Below, piece after piece: positions 55,949 to 64,000 of a stretch of 64,000 bases of DNA; the stretch's first letter is position 1; every line of letters begins with the position of its first letter. The DNA comes from Cladophialophora immunda. Lineage: Eukaryota > Ascomycota > Eurotiomycetes > Chaetothyriales > Herpotrichiellaceae. The stretch is from positions 2,936,485 through 3,000,484 of the forward strand of contig NW_015622542.1 in NCBI RefSeq assembly GCF_000835495.1, written 5' to 3'. The notes below the pieces were generated by a model. It saw only the letters and a list, made by a program, of their open reading frames with translations, made no database searches and was not told where the DNA came from. A program made the translations under genes and the position numbers.

Positions 55949-56864
55949 TTACACTGGCACGGGAAGAGTCGGCCAGTCATTTGGATAGGTGATCGACCTG
56001 CTCGCTTGGCCCTGGCCATACACGACCTTGCACTTGAACGACTGGTCCTTGGCTTCGACGTCATCGTCGCCGAACTTCAAGTTTTGGAACCACACGCTGA
56101 GGTCGTGGACCGACTTGGGCAGCAAAAGACCCGTGCCAGGAACCCACAAGGGGTAGCTCTTGTAGACGGGCGTGGCTGGGTCAATCGTGGTGTTTGGTGT
56201 CCAATCGTTTGAAGAGTTTGGCGGGCTTCGATAGAGCACAATCCGAACACCAACCCGGTTTAGGACTCCGAATCCATTGGGGTCGATCCATTTCGGACGA
56301 ACCCATGTGGAATCCTCGCTCGTAGAGTAGACTATTGCGTCTTTGTCGGCTGGCAATTGGCTCGGCTCCTGGGGGATTTCGTAGAGGCTCCCCGGGGTTA
56401 TTGACTTCAAGCCGTACAAGGTATCGCCTGGCCAGAGCGCGGCAGGTTAGAAGCTTGATCATCACTACTGAAACGTCCCCGAGAACGAAAAAGTGGTTCG
56501 AAGCCAGTAATGATAGAGATAATATGAGGACTGTGAGGCATACCATTCTTCTTGTAGAACCCTATGAAGTACTTCAAGTTGTCGGGTGATGGAAGGTTGA
56601 ATTGCACTTCGATCGGGGACTCAAAGCCTAAATCGGGCGCAGGTTAGGGCATCGACTGACTACTTACAAAAGACGAGTGACGACAAAATGATGTGACTGA
56701 CCTTTGCCATCAGCGGGTTGAAACTGCGTCAGGTAGGTTGGTGGTTCATTGAAGCCCTCGGTCGAGTCGAAGTAGCCCACACAAAGCGCATACGATCCGG
56801 CGTTGAGGTCTTGAAGAACACCTGCATCGGGAACGACGACAGTCAATGGCGGAGCGTCAGGCAT
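55949..56864 (-). CDS. Conserved-looking protein of unknown function
   Basis: Three exons (56864-56702, 56627-56544, 56427-55949; introns 74 and 116 nt) give 241 residues. The joined sequence reads as one coherent protein: LQDLNAGSYALCVGYFDS, LPSPDNLKYFIGFYKKNGDT, ITPGSLYEIPQEPSQLPADKD and VHDLSVWFQNLKFGDDDVEAKDQSFKCKV. It is rich in aromatic residues and Pro, without transmembrane segments or a clear signal peptide, and looks beta-rich. I do not recognise the family. The frame extends upstream of ATG 56864 only by non-ATG codons; an upstream exon is possible. Confidence 0.65.
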
Positions 56865-58231
56865 TGGCGAGGACGTTGTCAATATGAAGATGACCGATCT
56901 CTTTTTGCACAGACGTTTGTGAGTGAGTGGTCGGGAACCTGTGGATGTGAAGAGACAGCCAGCCTAGATATAGGCGGCATTTCCATGTAGTGCAGAAGGC
57001 TCGCCTTCTAGGGCAGTATGAAGCCTTTCACGTCCGATGACAATTCAACCACCGAGAATAGCAAGGTTGATGCTGGCGAATAGAATTTGTGGATCAACTG
57101 AGTTGTCGAAATAGAGGCAAGCAAATGAGCAGAACCCTGTTAGTGAGCGAGTAGCTTCAGTCTGAAAGTGATCGAAACTGTCAAATTGCAGCATCGACAA
57201 GGATCGAGAATGCCATGTTCAGCTGTTGTTGTTGCGCGCCTCAGCCATATTTGGCCAAGTTCTTGTCCAGCCTGATCATGTTTGTTGCCGTATCCGGACG
57301 CATACATGCACCCTGCAGGTGCATCTCAGCTCGAGGTCTTCGAGTATTTACCTACCTCGTATAAAAAGGGAGTCCGGGCGAATAGATTTCACTGTCCCGT
57401 CACCGCCCGTTTGCTTCGAACTTGACTAGTCGGGGTTGAGTGCAGCCTTGAAGGCCCAAGCCTCGAGGAGCGAGTGGCATTGGCTTCCAGGTCTCAGCTA
57501 GCCACGGACACCTGGGCGACCAGTACACAGTACTCCTTCAAGATGGAGTGGCGTATTTCAGCCCTGGCAGAATAGAAGGTCTGAAGAGGCATTCTCTGGG
57601 GAGAGGAAGCACCAGTTACCCTGAGAAAATTGACGTAAAGTCCGCAAGCCACATGCGCGGAGTATGGGGTCTGGGCCTCTGTATGGCGCTGCGAACAGCT
57701 CAGCTTTCCTGATGAAACTGCCCAGATCGGGAGATCATCCAAGCAACCATTGAGATGTCGCAAGTGAAGGGAGGAAAGACATCATCCAACCTGTTATTTG
57801 AAGGCAGTGGCTTGCGCAGATGGACCCTGACGATGGAGGTGAAGGAGCGTTGGTAGACAACGACGAACGGACAAGGAGGCTCGGACACATGGACGTTCAA
57901 GTTGAAGCGAAAGGCCCGTGCCGTTGATACATACCTTCAAGGTTGCGAGGCTGGGCTAATACGAGAAGTCTGGGGCTGCCAGGCTTCATAGCTGGTGAGC
58001 TGCTCAAGGTTTGGAGGAAAGAATAAGGCTAGTGAGGCTCGGGTTCAAGCGCATGTTAAAGCGGCCTCGATTCACGCTCTAGCATCGAACCACATGGGGA
58101 AAGCAGTTTTCTCCATCCGCAAAGTAAGTGCATGCCAGTTCAACTTCCAACAATCCGAGATGTTTACTTGACCACGTCTTGCATGAGAATACAAACACCG
58201 GCCATTTAACAGCAATCTCGAAGCCGCCGTC
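56865..58231. other. Intergenic region of 1.4 kb
   Basis: Holds a TATAAAAAG at about 57359-57367 with no recognisable gene downstream of it. Short open frames only. It is the promoter space for the unknown gene (minus) and COA1 (plus). Confidence 0.4.
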
Positions 58232-58930
58232 ATGGGTGCGAGGAAACTGCTCCCTGCTCCCTGCAGCTTCTCCCAGCTTCAGACTCTCCCGCTGTCCATC
58301 CGCCGTGCGATATGGCGAGCCCACCACCTGCACGATTCCTTCTCCATCTCTGCCCGGAGGCTGAGCATATCCCGCGCGTCCCCGTCGTCCTCGCCGTCAC
58401 CCTCTACACCACACATTTCCGCCGACCGGATCGTGCGGCCCCTCGTCCCTCCACCCCGCGAAGGGTCGGGGCCTCTGCTCTCGCGGCGCCCCGACCGGGC
58501 CCTGCCTGAGCTGACCCGGCCGATATCAATATGGCTCAAGACACTCCCTGTGTTTATCGTGCTCGTCACCGTGTCGTCGCTGGCCATCTTCAACTACGAG
58601 AAATCCTCCTCGTCGACCGTCAACTCGATCCTCTACGCCCTGCGCACCAACGAGCATGTCCGCGAGTTGCTGGGCGACGAAATCTACTTTGCGAGCAAAC
58701 TGCCCTGGATCAGCGGGGAGTTGTCGCCCATGCAGGGCACGATCGACATCAGCTTCTGGGTCAAGGGGACGAGAGGGAAGGCGAAGACCAAGTTTGTCAG
58801 TCTACGAAAGTCCCGGGGCGGGTTTTTTGAGACATTGGAGTGGAGTCTGCAGATGGAGGATGGCACCATGGTGCAGTTATTAGAAAAAGAGGGCACAAGG
58901 GATCCTTTAGAGGGACAGAGGTTTGACTAG
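58232..58930 (+). CDS. COA1: Cytochrome c oxidase assembly factor 1 (Coa1)
   Basis: Single exon, 232 residues. The N-terminal 95 residues are basic, Ser/Arg/Pro-rich, as in a mitochondrial presequence. One membrane segment is at about 101-120 (WLKTLPVFIVLVTVSSLAIF). The C-terminal soluble part holds the family core: LGDEIYFASKLPWISGELSPMQGTIDISFWVKG and FFETLEWSL. Coa1 works in the inner mitochondrial membrane with Mss51 and Cox14 in early Cox1 maturation. Confidence 0.9.
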   Translation: MGARKLLPAPCSFSQLQTLPLSIRRAIWRAHHLHDSFSISARRLSISRASPSSSPSPSTPHISADRIVRPLVPPPREGSGPLLSRRPDRALPELTRPISIWLKTLPVFIVLVTVSSLAIFNYEKSSSSTVNSILYALRTNEHVRELLGDEIYFASKLPWISGELSPMQGTIDISFWVKGTRGKAKTKFVSLRKSRGGFFETLEWSLQMEDGTMVQLLEKEGTRDPLEGQRFD

Positions 58931-59100
58931 TTGAAAGACAACAGACAGGAGGCAAGAGGTAGAATTGAAAAAAAGTGGGTTTTGTACATTAGCTTGTACC
59001 TGCTCTCATGACGACGATGGCAAAGCTACCGTCGAGCAGGAAAATGAGATGAGTGAGGGCTGAATCTCCTCCAAAAGAAGACGCAGATATGTTTGGTTTC

Positions 59101-60110
59101 TCAGTCGCCCGGTTTGACCTTTGACCCCTTGGTATTTATGCCCGTACCTGCGCCAACAGCTTTCCGATGAGGCATCTTTCCAATATTCCAACCCCATGAT
59201 CTCAACGTCTTGACAACTTTGGGCAGGATTGCAGCAGTGAGAGGGACGCGAATGAAAATAAAGGATTTGTGCACCGCATACGCGAGGGCAAGTTGAGTCC
59301 ATAAACCTAATGACACCAATATGTTAGCCTTTCTCGTCCTAGTATTTTCTCAGCCCCGGCGAGCTGTATCTCACACCGGGGAAACAGAAGAAATGAAGAA
59401 AGAGAAGCAGGTCAAAACCACATACTGGCATTGTCACCCTGGTTCGCCTTCTCCGCCGCTTTGTACCCATGATCGTTTGTCGGCTCTTCCAAAACGCGTC
59501 CGCCTTCCTGCGCGGCTCGCTGCTCGAGCTCCCTCACGCCGGCTTCCGCAGAAGCCTCGTCGATTGCTCCGTCGGCGGCCATCTGGGCCTGGGTCGAGCC
59601 CTGGATCGGCCACTTGACAATCGACTTGAAGGTCTCGACCACGACGTGCTCGTAGTGCCCGATCGTCTCGGTCCCCATCATGCGCACCGCCAGGAAGCAG
59701 AAGGGGAAGTCGAGCGCCGAGAGCGCCAGGTAGACGCCTACCGCCGTCCAGCCGTACTCGCGGGACATCGTCTTCAGACGCTGCTTGAGGGAGGGTTTCT
59801 CACTCGTGGTGCTGGAACTGGTGTTCGAGTTGTAGCGGCGGCCAAAAACATTGTGCCGCCGCGACGGCTGGCCTCTCAGCGTCGTCCGCCATGATTGCAG
59901 CGATGAGAAAGAGGGGGTGTCCGTGGGTCGCTGAGTGTGTATCGATCGTCTCAAAAGAGCTCGTTGGGGTAACAGGGTCGGTCTGGTGCGGAAGGATTGC
60001 TGCAGGGGAGCTCGAGTCTGATGGATGGCGCGGCGTGATGCAGGCAAACGCGACTGAGCGCAGAGCTGTCGCAGAGCAACATTGCGCTGGAATACGCGCA
60101 TGCTCTCCAT
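59101..60110 (-). CDS. Mitochondrial DUF1279 (FAM210-like) membrane protein
   Basis: Exons 60110-59426 and 59306-59101 (intron 119 nt) give 296 residues. The N-terminal 95 residues are strongly basic with Arg, Ser and Thr and no acid (a mitochondrial presequence). DUF1279 spans about 108-275: LKTMSREYGWTAVGVYLALSALDFPFCFL, and in exon 2 SLWTQLALAYAVHKSFIFIRVPLTAAI and VKTLRSWGWNIGK. Two or three membrane segments are expected in the inner membrane. A Met at 60101 is an alternative start. Human FAM210A/B proteins with this domain affect mitochondrial translation and metabolism; the fungal role is unclear. Confidence 0.88.
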
Positions 60111-60647
60111 AGTCAGGACGCTCAGTATCCACAGGACTGACAAAGGATCGAAATATTTGTGAGCGTGTTAGGAGAATGTCGCATGTCGCAGGAAGAGAAA
60201 AAACCCGTCGACTTGGGTGCCTTGACCCGTCGATGTCATTTTCACCACCATCGGAGTTGGCGACCCGAAAGCTCCGGAGTTTGCAGCCTTGTCAAAGGGA
60301 AAAAGGGGCACTGGAGTCTCCTGGGGAAGATGGCTCTCTGCTATCGTATTGTCATGCAGCAACACCATCTGAGCACGCTTTGGTCATGTCCCTATGTACA
60401 GCCCGCTCACGTCAACCTCAACACACCAGCGCCAATTCGCTGTTTGCACCCCAAGCCCAAGGTCCCAATATGCGTCAATTCTCCAACTTGTTCCAAGTCC
60501 TCGAGCTCCTGGCCTCTGCAAGCTCCCAAACACTCATAAATCCGTGACCATCCACAAGCATACCGTGCGCACTCTGTACCAACCATAAAATACTCCCCGG
60601 GCTTCTTCTGGACATCATCCCCATTTTCTGCATGCTGCGATCGTGTT
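60111..60647. other. Intergenic region
   Basis: Promoter of the DUF1279 gene and 3' space of the JmjC gene. No further feature recognised. Confidence 0.4.
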
Positions 60648-63600
60648 CTACCAGGGATGTTTTGGTAGCCTGCCCCTTTTTTTTGGACCATTAGCAGCAT
60701 TAAGAGACTTCGCTGGCATCACTCGACTCGCGCTCGCAGCTCCGTTATTAACGGCGACCCAAGCTTGGCCGGGCTTTCGAGTCTGTGTCCCGTCGTCCGA
60801 ATCATCACTATCAGCCCACTCCGAAGCCAAGGCTTTCGCGGTCGACACAACGGCTCGCTTCGGTACGGTCGGTGGGGCGAGAGAACCTCTCGACTGTCTC
60901 TTACTATTCGTGACCGCCTTGGGAGGTGCAACAACGTCTTTTTGTCGGGCAGGCGCGACCTCTGTCTGAGCTGGAGTAGCGGCTTTGTTGCCCGGGGTAC
61001 GCTTGTCCAAGAACGATTCCTGAGACCAAACGTCGTCCAGGTCTTCGCTTTCATTCTCCATCCACTCGATCGCAGCCATTTTTGCTCGTCTATTCGCTTG
61101 TGCTTCCACTGCTGCCTTTGACTGGCTTGAGAGGGAGATGGCTGAGGTCGATTTGGCAAGTGTCGCTTTCTGAGGAAGAGGCGATAACGAGGCCACTGAG
61201 ACCGGCCTTCCATTCCGGTCAGCTGGGGAGCTCGTCGTCGTTATATTATGGACGCTCTGCACCACAGTCAGTTTGGGAGCTTTCGTGGCCATTCGTGGTG
61301 CTGGCGTGGAAGCGCTCGGTCCAACTTCAACCGGAGGGCTTGAGGCAGAGCTCTCATTCCCTGCTGATTCGGTATCCGAGGATACGGAAGAATCGAAAAC
61401 CGGGCCGGCGTCGTCCAACCTAACCACCTTCATTGTCGGCTTATTCATGGACTTGCGGCGCTCAGAAGAAGGTTCAGAAACAACCTCATTAAACTCGTCC
61501 TCTGAGGGTTCTTCATAATGGGTATTGTGCATCCGGGTCTGCCGCCTGGTAATTTCCGCGTCAGGAGGTGGTCGCGGAGCTCCATCCGCGGCGTGTTTCC
61601 TGCGGTCACGATACCGACCGGGCATGAAGTCGTCATCCTGTTCAACAACAACATTTTCAACACCTCGTCGAATCTTCTTTTGCACGGTTTGAGGATTTCC
61701 TTCGGCAGCGTTGAGCGCATGCAGATCAGAGCTGATGACCGGTGCAGGAGCTTCCGCCCCATTCAAGGCCTGCCGCGCCATATCTGCCATCTTTTGCATT
61801 TCCTCAAGTTTCTGTGCCGGAAGTGGCAACTTCACAATGAGCGACTTCCGTACTTTGTTCTTCTCGACGTTAGCTTTCTTGGAATGATAAGGACGGTCGC
61901 CGTCATCGAGCCTTGCACGCTTGCGCTTACGCTCGATCATCTCAATCTCTGCCCTATCATCCCTGCCACCAGGTGCGTACCCTGAAGGCACGGCCACTTG
62001 TTCCTCGTCAACAAGGACGGGAACATGACGCACGATCTCTGGATCCGGATAATCGTAGGTGATGGCCTCAGTTGGATCGTAAGCATGCTCAACGTCTCTG
62101 ATGACGCCACCCTCAGGAATAGCGTATTCAGAAGTAAGATCGTCAATGAGAGTCGACTCTACTCCTTCTGGGTTTTCGTCATAATCGTCTTCGTCCTCTG
62201 CGAGGGACTCGGGTGGCCCATCAGTTGTCAGCATCGGGTCGATTGGAATGCCTTCTTGTTGCGCCAACCGAATGAGACCATCTTCCACTCCATCATGAAT
62301 CTCTTGATCACCGTCAACGTAGTGTTCACCTAGCTCCGGCGTCGTAGCTTTGGCAGCCTCTGCCTCTTTCCGACGCTTTTCCAGACGACGGGACTGGTCC
62401 CCATAATCATCACCTGCCTTTTGAATCCAGGCAATGTTGGAGTAACTAAAATCCACGAGGCTTTCAACCGATCGAGGATCTGCTATTGCCTTGGTGTTAT
62501 GCCCAAGGATTGTGCCAGATGGGTGGTAGGCTTTGTAACCGGGCCTGGACTTACACTGACGGCAGCCACAGATGTTTCGACAGCTCGGACACAACCAGTC
62601 CGGCTCAGCAAGGATATCCTGCGGCATCATATCGAATCTTCGAAAAAGAGTGCCGTAGCAATAATGTTTGTCACATTTCGTGCATGTGGCCTGCTTCCAT
62701 TTGGGTTCCCAGTGGAAGTCAACATGGCATCGAGCATGCTCTCTTAGAAACTTATCAGTTCGCCTGATCTTTTTCTTTTTCTTGACATTCCCATTTGCGT
62801 CCACCTCCTCCACCACTTCGCGGTCGTCGCCTGTTACAGGAGACGGCGGACGGCGGATATCGCAAAACGGCCTCTTTGCTAACTCAAGTTGGCAGATCTG
62901 GGCCAGGGTCCTTTTGTTCCCGAGCCTGTCCAGTTCAATTTTAAGAGGCATGGGTGATTTCTCAGTCACTCTGCCTTCATATTGCAGAATCTGTTGTCGC
63001 CACTGTTCGTGCTTCTGTGTAAGTTCTCCCCAGGGCCACTGCTCAACCCACCTCAATTTTGATATGCATGCACAGCTTCTGCCCATTGCATAACACTCCA
63101 TGCAGATGTCATAGGTGTCTTCGTCGCCGTTCGCCAACTGTCCTACACAATTGGGACAGGTGAGAAATCGGTTGAAAATATTGCAGCGGCAATATGAACA
63201 AGTAATGTTGCTGTCATAAGGGATATACTCGACCTTCTTCTCGATGCGGTCAGGCAGGAAGCTCTCCGACACTAATATCCCGGTGAACAGAAGCTGCAGT
63301 CTCCGGAAGTCCTTTTCTAGTTGCCGGACTTTCGAGTCACGGGGCATTTTGTGTTTCAGACCCGAAGATTTCTGCCTGAACTTCTCTGCCAGCCGCAGGA
63401 GTTTCGAGTATTTCTGCATGGTGTAGTAAATGATTGCCTTGTTCTTGTACTGTTCATCGCGGCACACCATCCTTGCTCGCGGCAGAGCTTCATGCATTGC
63501 CATTTCAAGAGTCTCAATGGTTGTTCTGTTCCAAGCGACTTTCATCGTTCTGGTTCCACGGTTCCACACCTGATGCGGAGCTAGTGGAGGAATAAGGATG

Positions 63601-64000
63601 AAGTCACCGGGCTTCTGCTCGACAACGTACGTTTTGAATGGTGCGTTCTTCCATGCGTTGACTTGGGCGAAATGCTTTTCGATCTCAATGTCGTGACCAA
63701 GGCGGGAAAGCCAGTACTCAGCGACTACCTCTCGTTCTTTGGTCTCGGTCATGAACCAGATCGAGGATCCCGGCTGTGTGAGTTTCCCATCCTCAGCTAG
63801 GCCGGTAGAAGCTTCGACCATGATATTCTGACCCAGGCTCGCGCACATTTCTCGATGGGCGGGGGTATAAGTGCCTTCATGGCCGATATAGCACATGAGA
63901 TTTTCCGCGCGCATTTCTTTCGGAAGGCTGCTCATCAAGTCTCCAGCTCTGGCGATCCCCTTTCCTTTCCTCATACCGGGCCTGATTAGGTCGTTTTCGT
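60648..64000 (-). CDS. JmjC-domain protein with zf-4CXXC_R1 zinc finger and AT-hook (5' end outside window)
   Basis: The open frame runs from the right window edge to the stop at 60648, about 1,116 visible residues; the N-terminus is missing. Counting from Met 63974, the JmjC domain shows TPAHREMCASLGQN (H40, E42 as iron ligands) and PHQVWN (H134). A Cys-rich segment (about C259-C301) follows, then a zf-4CXXC_R1 (CDCA7-type) finger at about 416-474 (TCTKCDKHYCYGTLF, LCPSCRNICGCRQC). The C-terminal half is disordered and basic/Ser-rich and ends in KKRGRLPKHPW, an AT-hook-like motif. With an apparently intact HxE..H triad it may be an active 2-oxoglutarate/Fe(II) histone demethylase or hydroxylase; the finger and AT-hook point to chromatin binding. 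Single exon throughout the visible part. Confidence 0.88.
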   Translation of the reverse strand, partial: ENDLIRPGMRKGKGIARAGDLMSSLPKEMRAENLMCYIGHEGTYTPAHREMCASLGQNIMVEASTGLAEDGKLTQPGSSIWFMTETKEREVVAEYWLSRLGHDIEIEKHFAQVNAWKNAPFKTYVVEQKPGDFILIPPLAPHQVWNRGTRTMKVAWNRTTIETLEMAMHEALPRARMVCRDEQYKNKAIIYYTMQKYSKLLRLAEKFRQKSSGLKHKMPRDSKVRQLEKDFRRLQLLFTGILVSESFLPDRIEKKVEYIPYDSNITCSYCRCNIFNRFLTCPNCVGQLANGDEDTYDICMECYAMGRSCACISKLRWVEQWPWGELTQKHEQWRQQILQYEGRVTEKSPMPLKIELDRLGNKRTLAQICQLELAKRPFCDIRRPPSPVTGDDREVVEEVDANGNVKKKKKIRRTDKFLREHARCHVDFHWEPKWKQATCTKCDKHYCYGTLFRRFDMMPQDILAEPDWLCPSCRNICGCRQCKSRPGYKAYHPSGTILGHNTKAIADPRSVESLVDFSYSNIAWIQKAGDDYGDQSRRLEKRRKEAEAAKATTPELGEHYVDGDQEIHDGVEDGLIRLAQQEGIPIDPMLTTDGPPESLAEDEDDYDENPEGVESTLIDDLTSEYAIPEGGVIRDVEHAYDPTEAITYDYPDPEIVRHVPVLVDEEQVAVPSGYAPGGRDDRAEIEMIERKRKRARLDDGDRPYHSKKANVEKNKVRKSLIVKLPLPAQKLEEMQKMADMARQALNGAEAPAPVISSDLHALNAAEGNPQTVQKKIRRGVENVVVEQDDDFMPGRYRDRRKHAADGAPRPPPDAEITRRQTRMHNTHYEEPSEDEFNEVVSEPSSERRKSMNKPTMKVVRLDDAGPVFDSSVSSDTESAGNESSASSPPVEVGPSASTPAPRMATKAPKLTVVQSVHNITTTSSPADRNGRPVSVASLSPLPQKATLAKSTSAISLSSQSKAAVEAQANRRAKMAAIEWMENESEDLDDVWSQESFLDKRTPGNKAATPAQTEVAPARQKDVVAPPKAVTNSKRQSRGSLAPPTVPKRAVVSTAKALASEWADSDDSDDGTQTRKPGQAWVAVNNGAASASRVMPAKSLNAANGPKKRGRLPKHPW

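Noticed and set aside
57359..57367. TATAAAAAG as promoter of an extra gene
   Set aside because: No coding frame or motif follows within a sensible distance.

Overview
This is nuclear DNA of a filamentous ascomycete (Pezizomycotina). Almost all genes are interrupted by introns of about 45-75 nt with GT..CTRAC..AG signals. Three Zn2Cys6 regulators, a fungal-type Pnk1, Acl4, Coa1 and mitochondrial uL2m all read as fungal. I infer Eurotiomycetes, possibly a black-yeast-like Chaetothyriales, but that placement is a guess from overall resemblance. Exon joins below were worked out by hand from reading frames and splice sites.

Layout. 0-3.5 kb: Mediator subunit 18 and polynucleotide kinase/phosphatase. 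3.5-9.9 kb: long non-coding stretches around a Ser/Pro-rich conserved protein. 10.3-13.1 kb: an unusual non-coding locus. It has ten dispersed copies of a short G-rich-loop hairpin whose stem arms co-vary, three intron-like segments on the minus strand, and two related tandem repeats, one spanning a 120-N assembly gap. It lies directly downstream of a C2H2 zinc-finger gene on the same strand. 15.8-16.3 kb: a small, probably N-myristoylated protein.

17-40.5 kb: a catabolic-type cluster. It contains a metallo-beta-lactamase-fold (lactonase-like) hydrolase, a TRI12-type MFS transporter, a peroxisomal multifunctional beta-oxidation enzyme, an acyl/aryl-CoA ligase ending in the peroxisomal signal AKL, a Zn2Cys6 regulator, an SCP2-type thiolase, an enoyl-CoA hydratase, a 2,4-dienoyl-CoA-reductase-like SDR also ending in AKL, an alpha/beta hydrolase with a Cys nucleophile, and a second Zn2Cys6 regulator. 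Together these could import a substrate, open an ester or lactone, activate it with CoA and shorten it in peroxisomes. The substrate is unknown. Relics of a GH3 beta-glucosidase and of an NAD-dependent epimerase/reductase lie inside the cluster.

41-64 kb: mostly housekeeping. eIF3h, a mitochondrial carrier, an NmrA-like protein, Acl4, a third Zn2Cys6 regulator, mitochondrial uL2m, a five-finger CCCH protein, an unrecognised 241-residue protein, Coa1, a DUF1279 mitochondrial protein, and a JmjC/zf-4CXXC chromatin protein cut by the right window edge.
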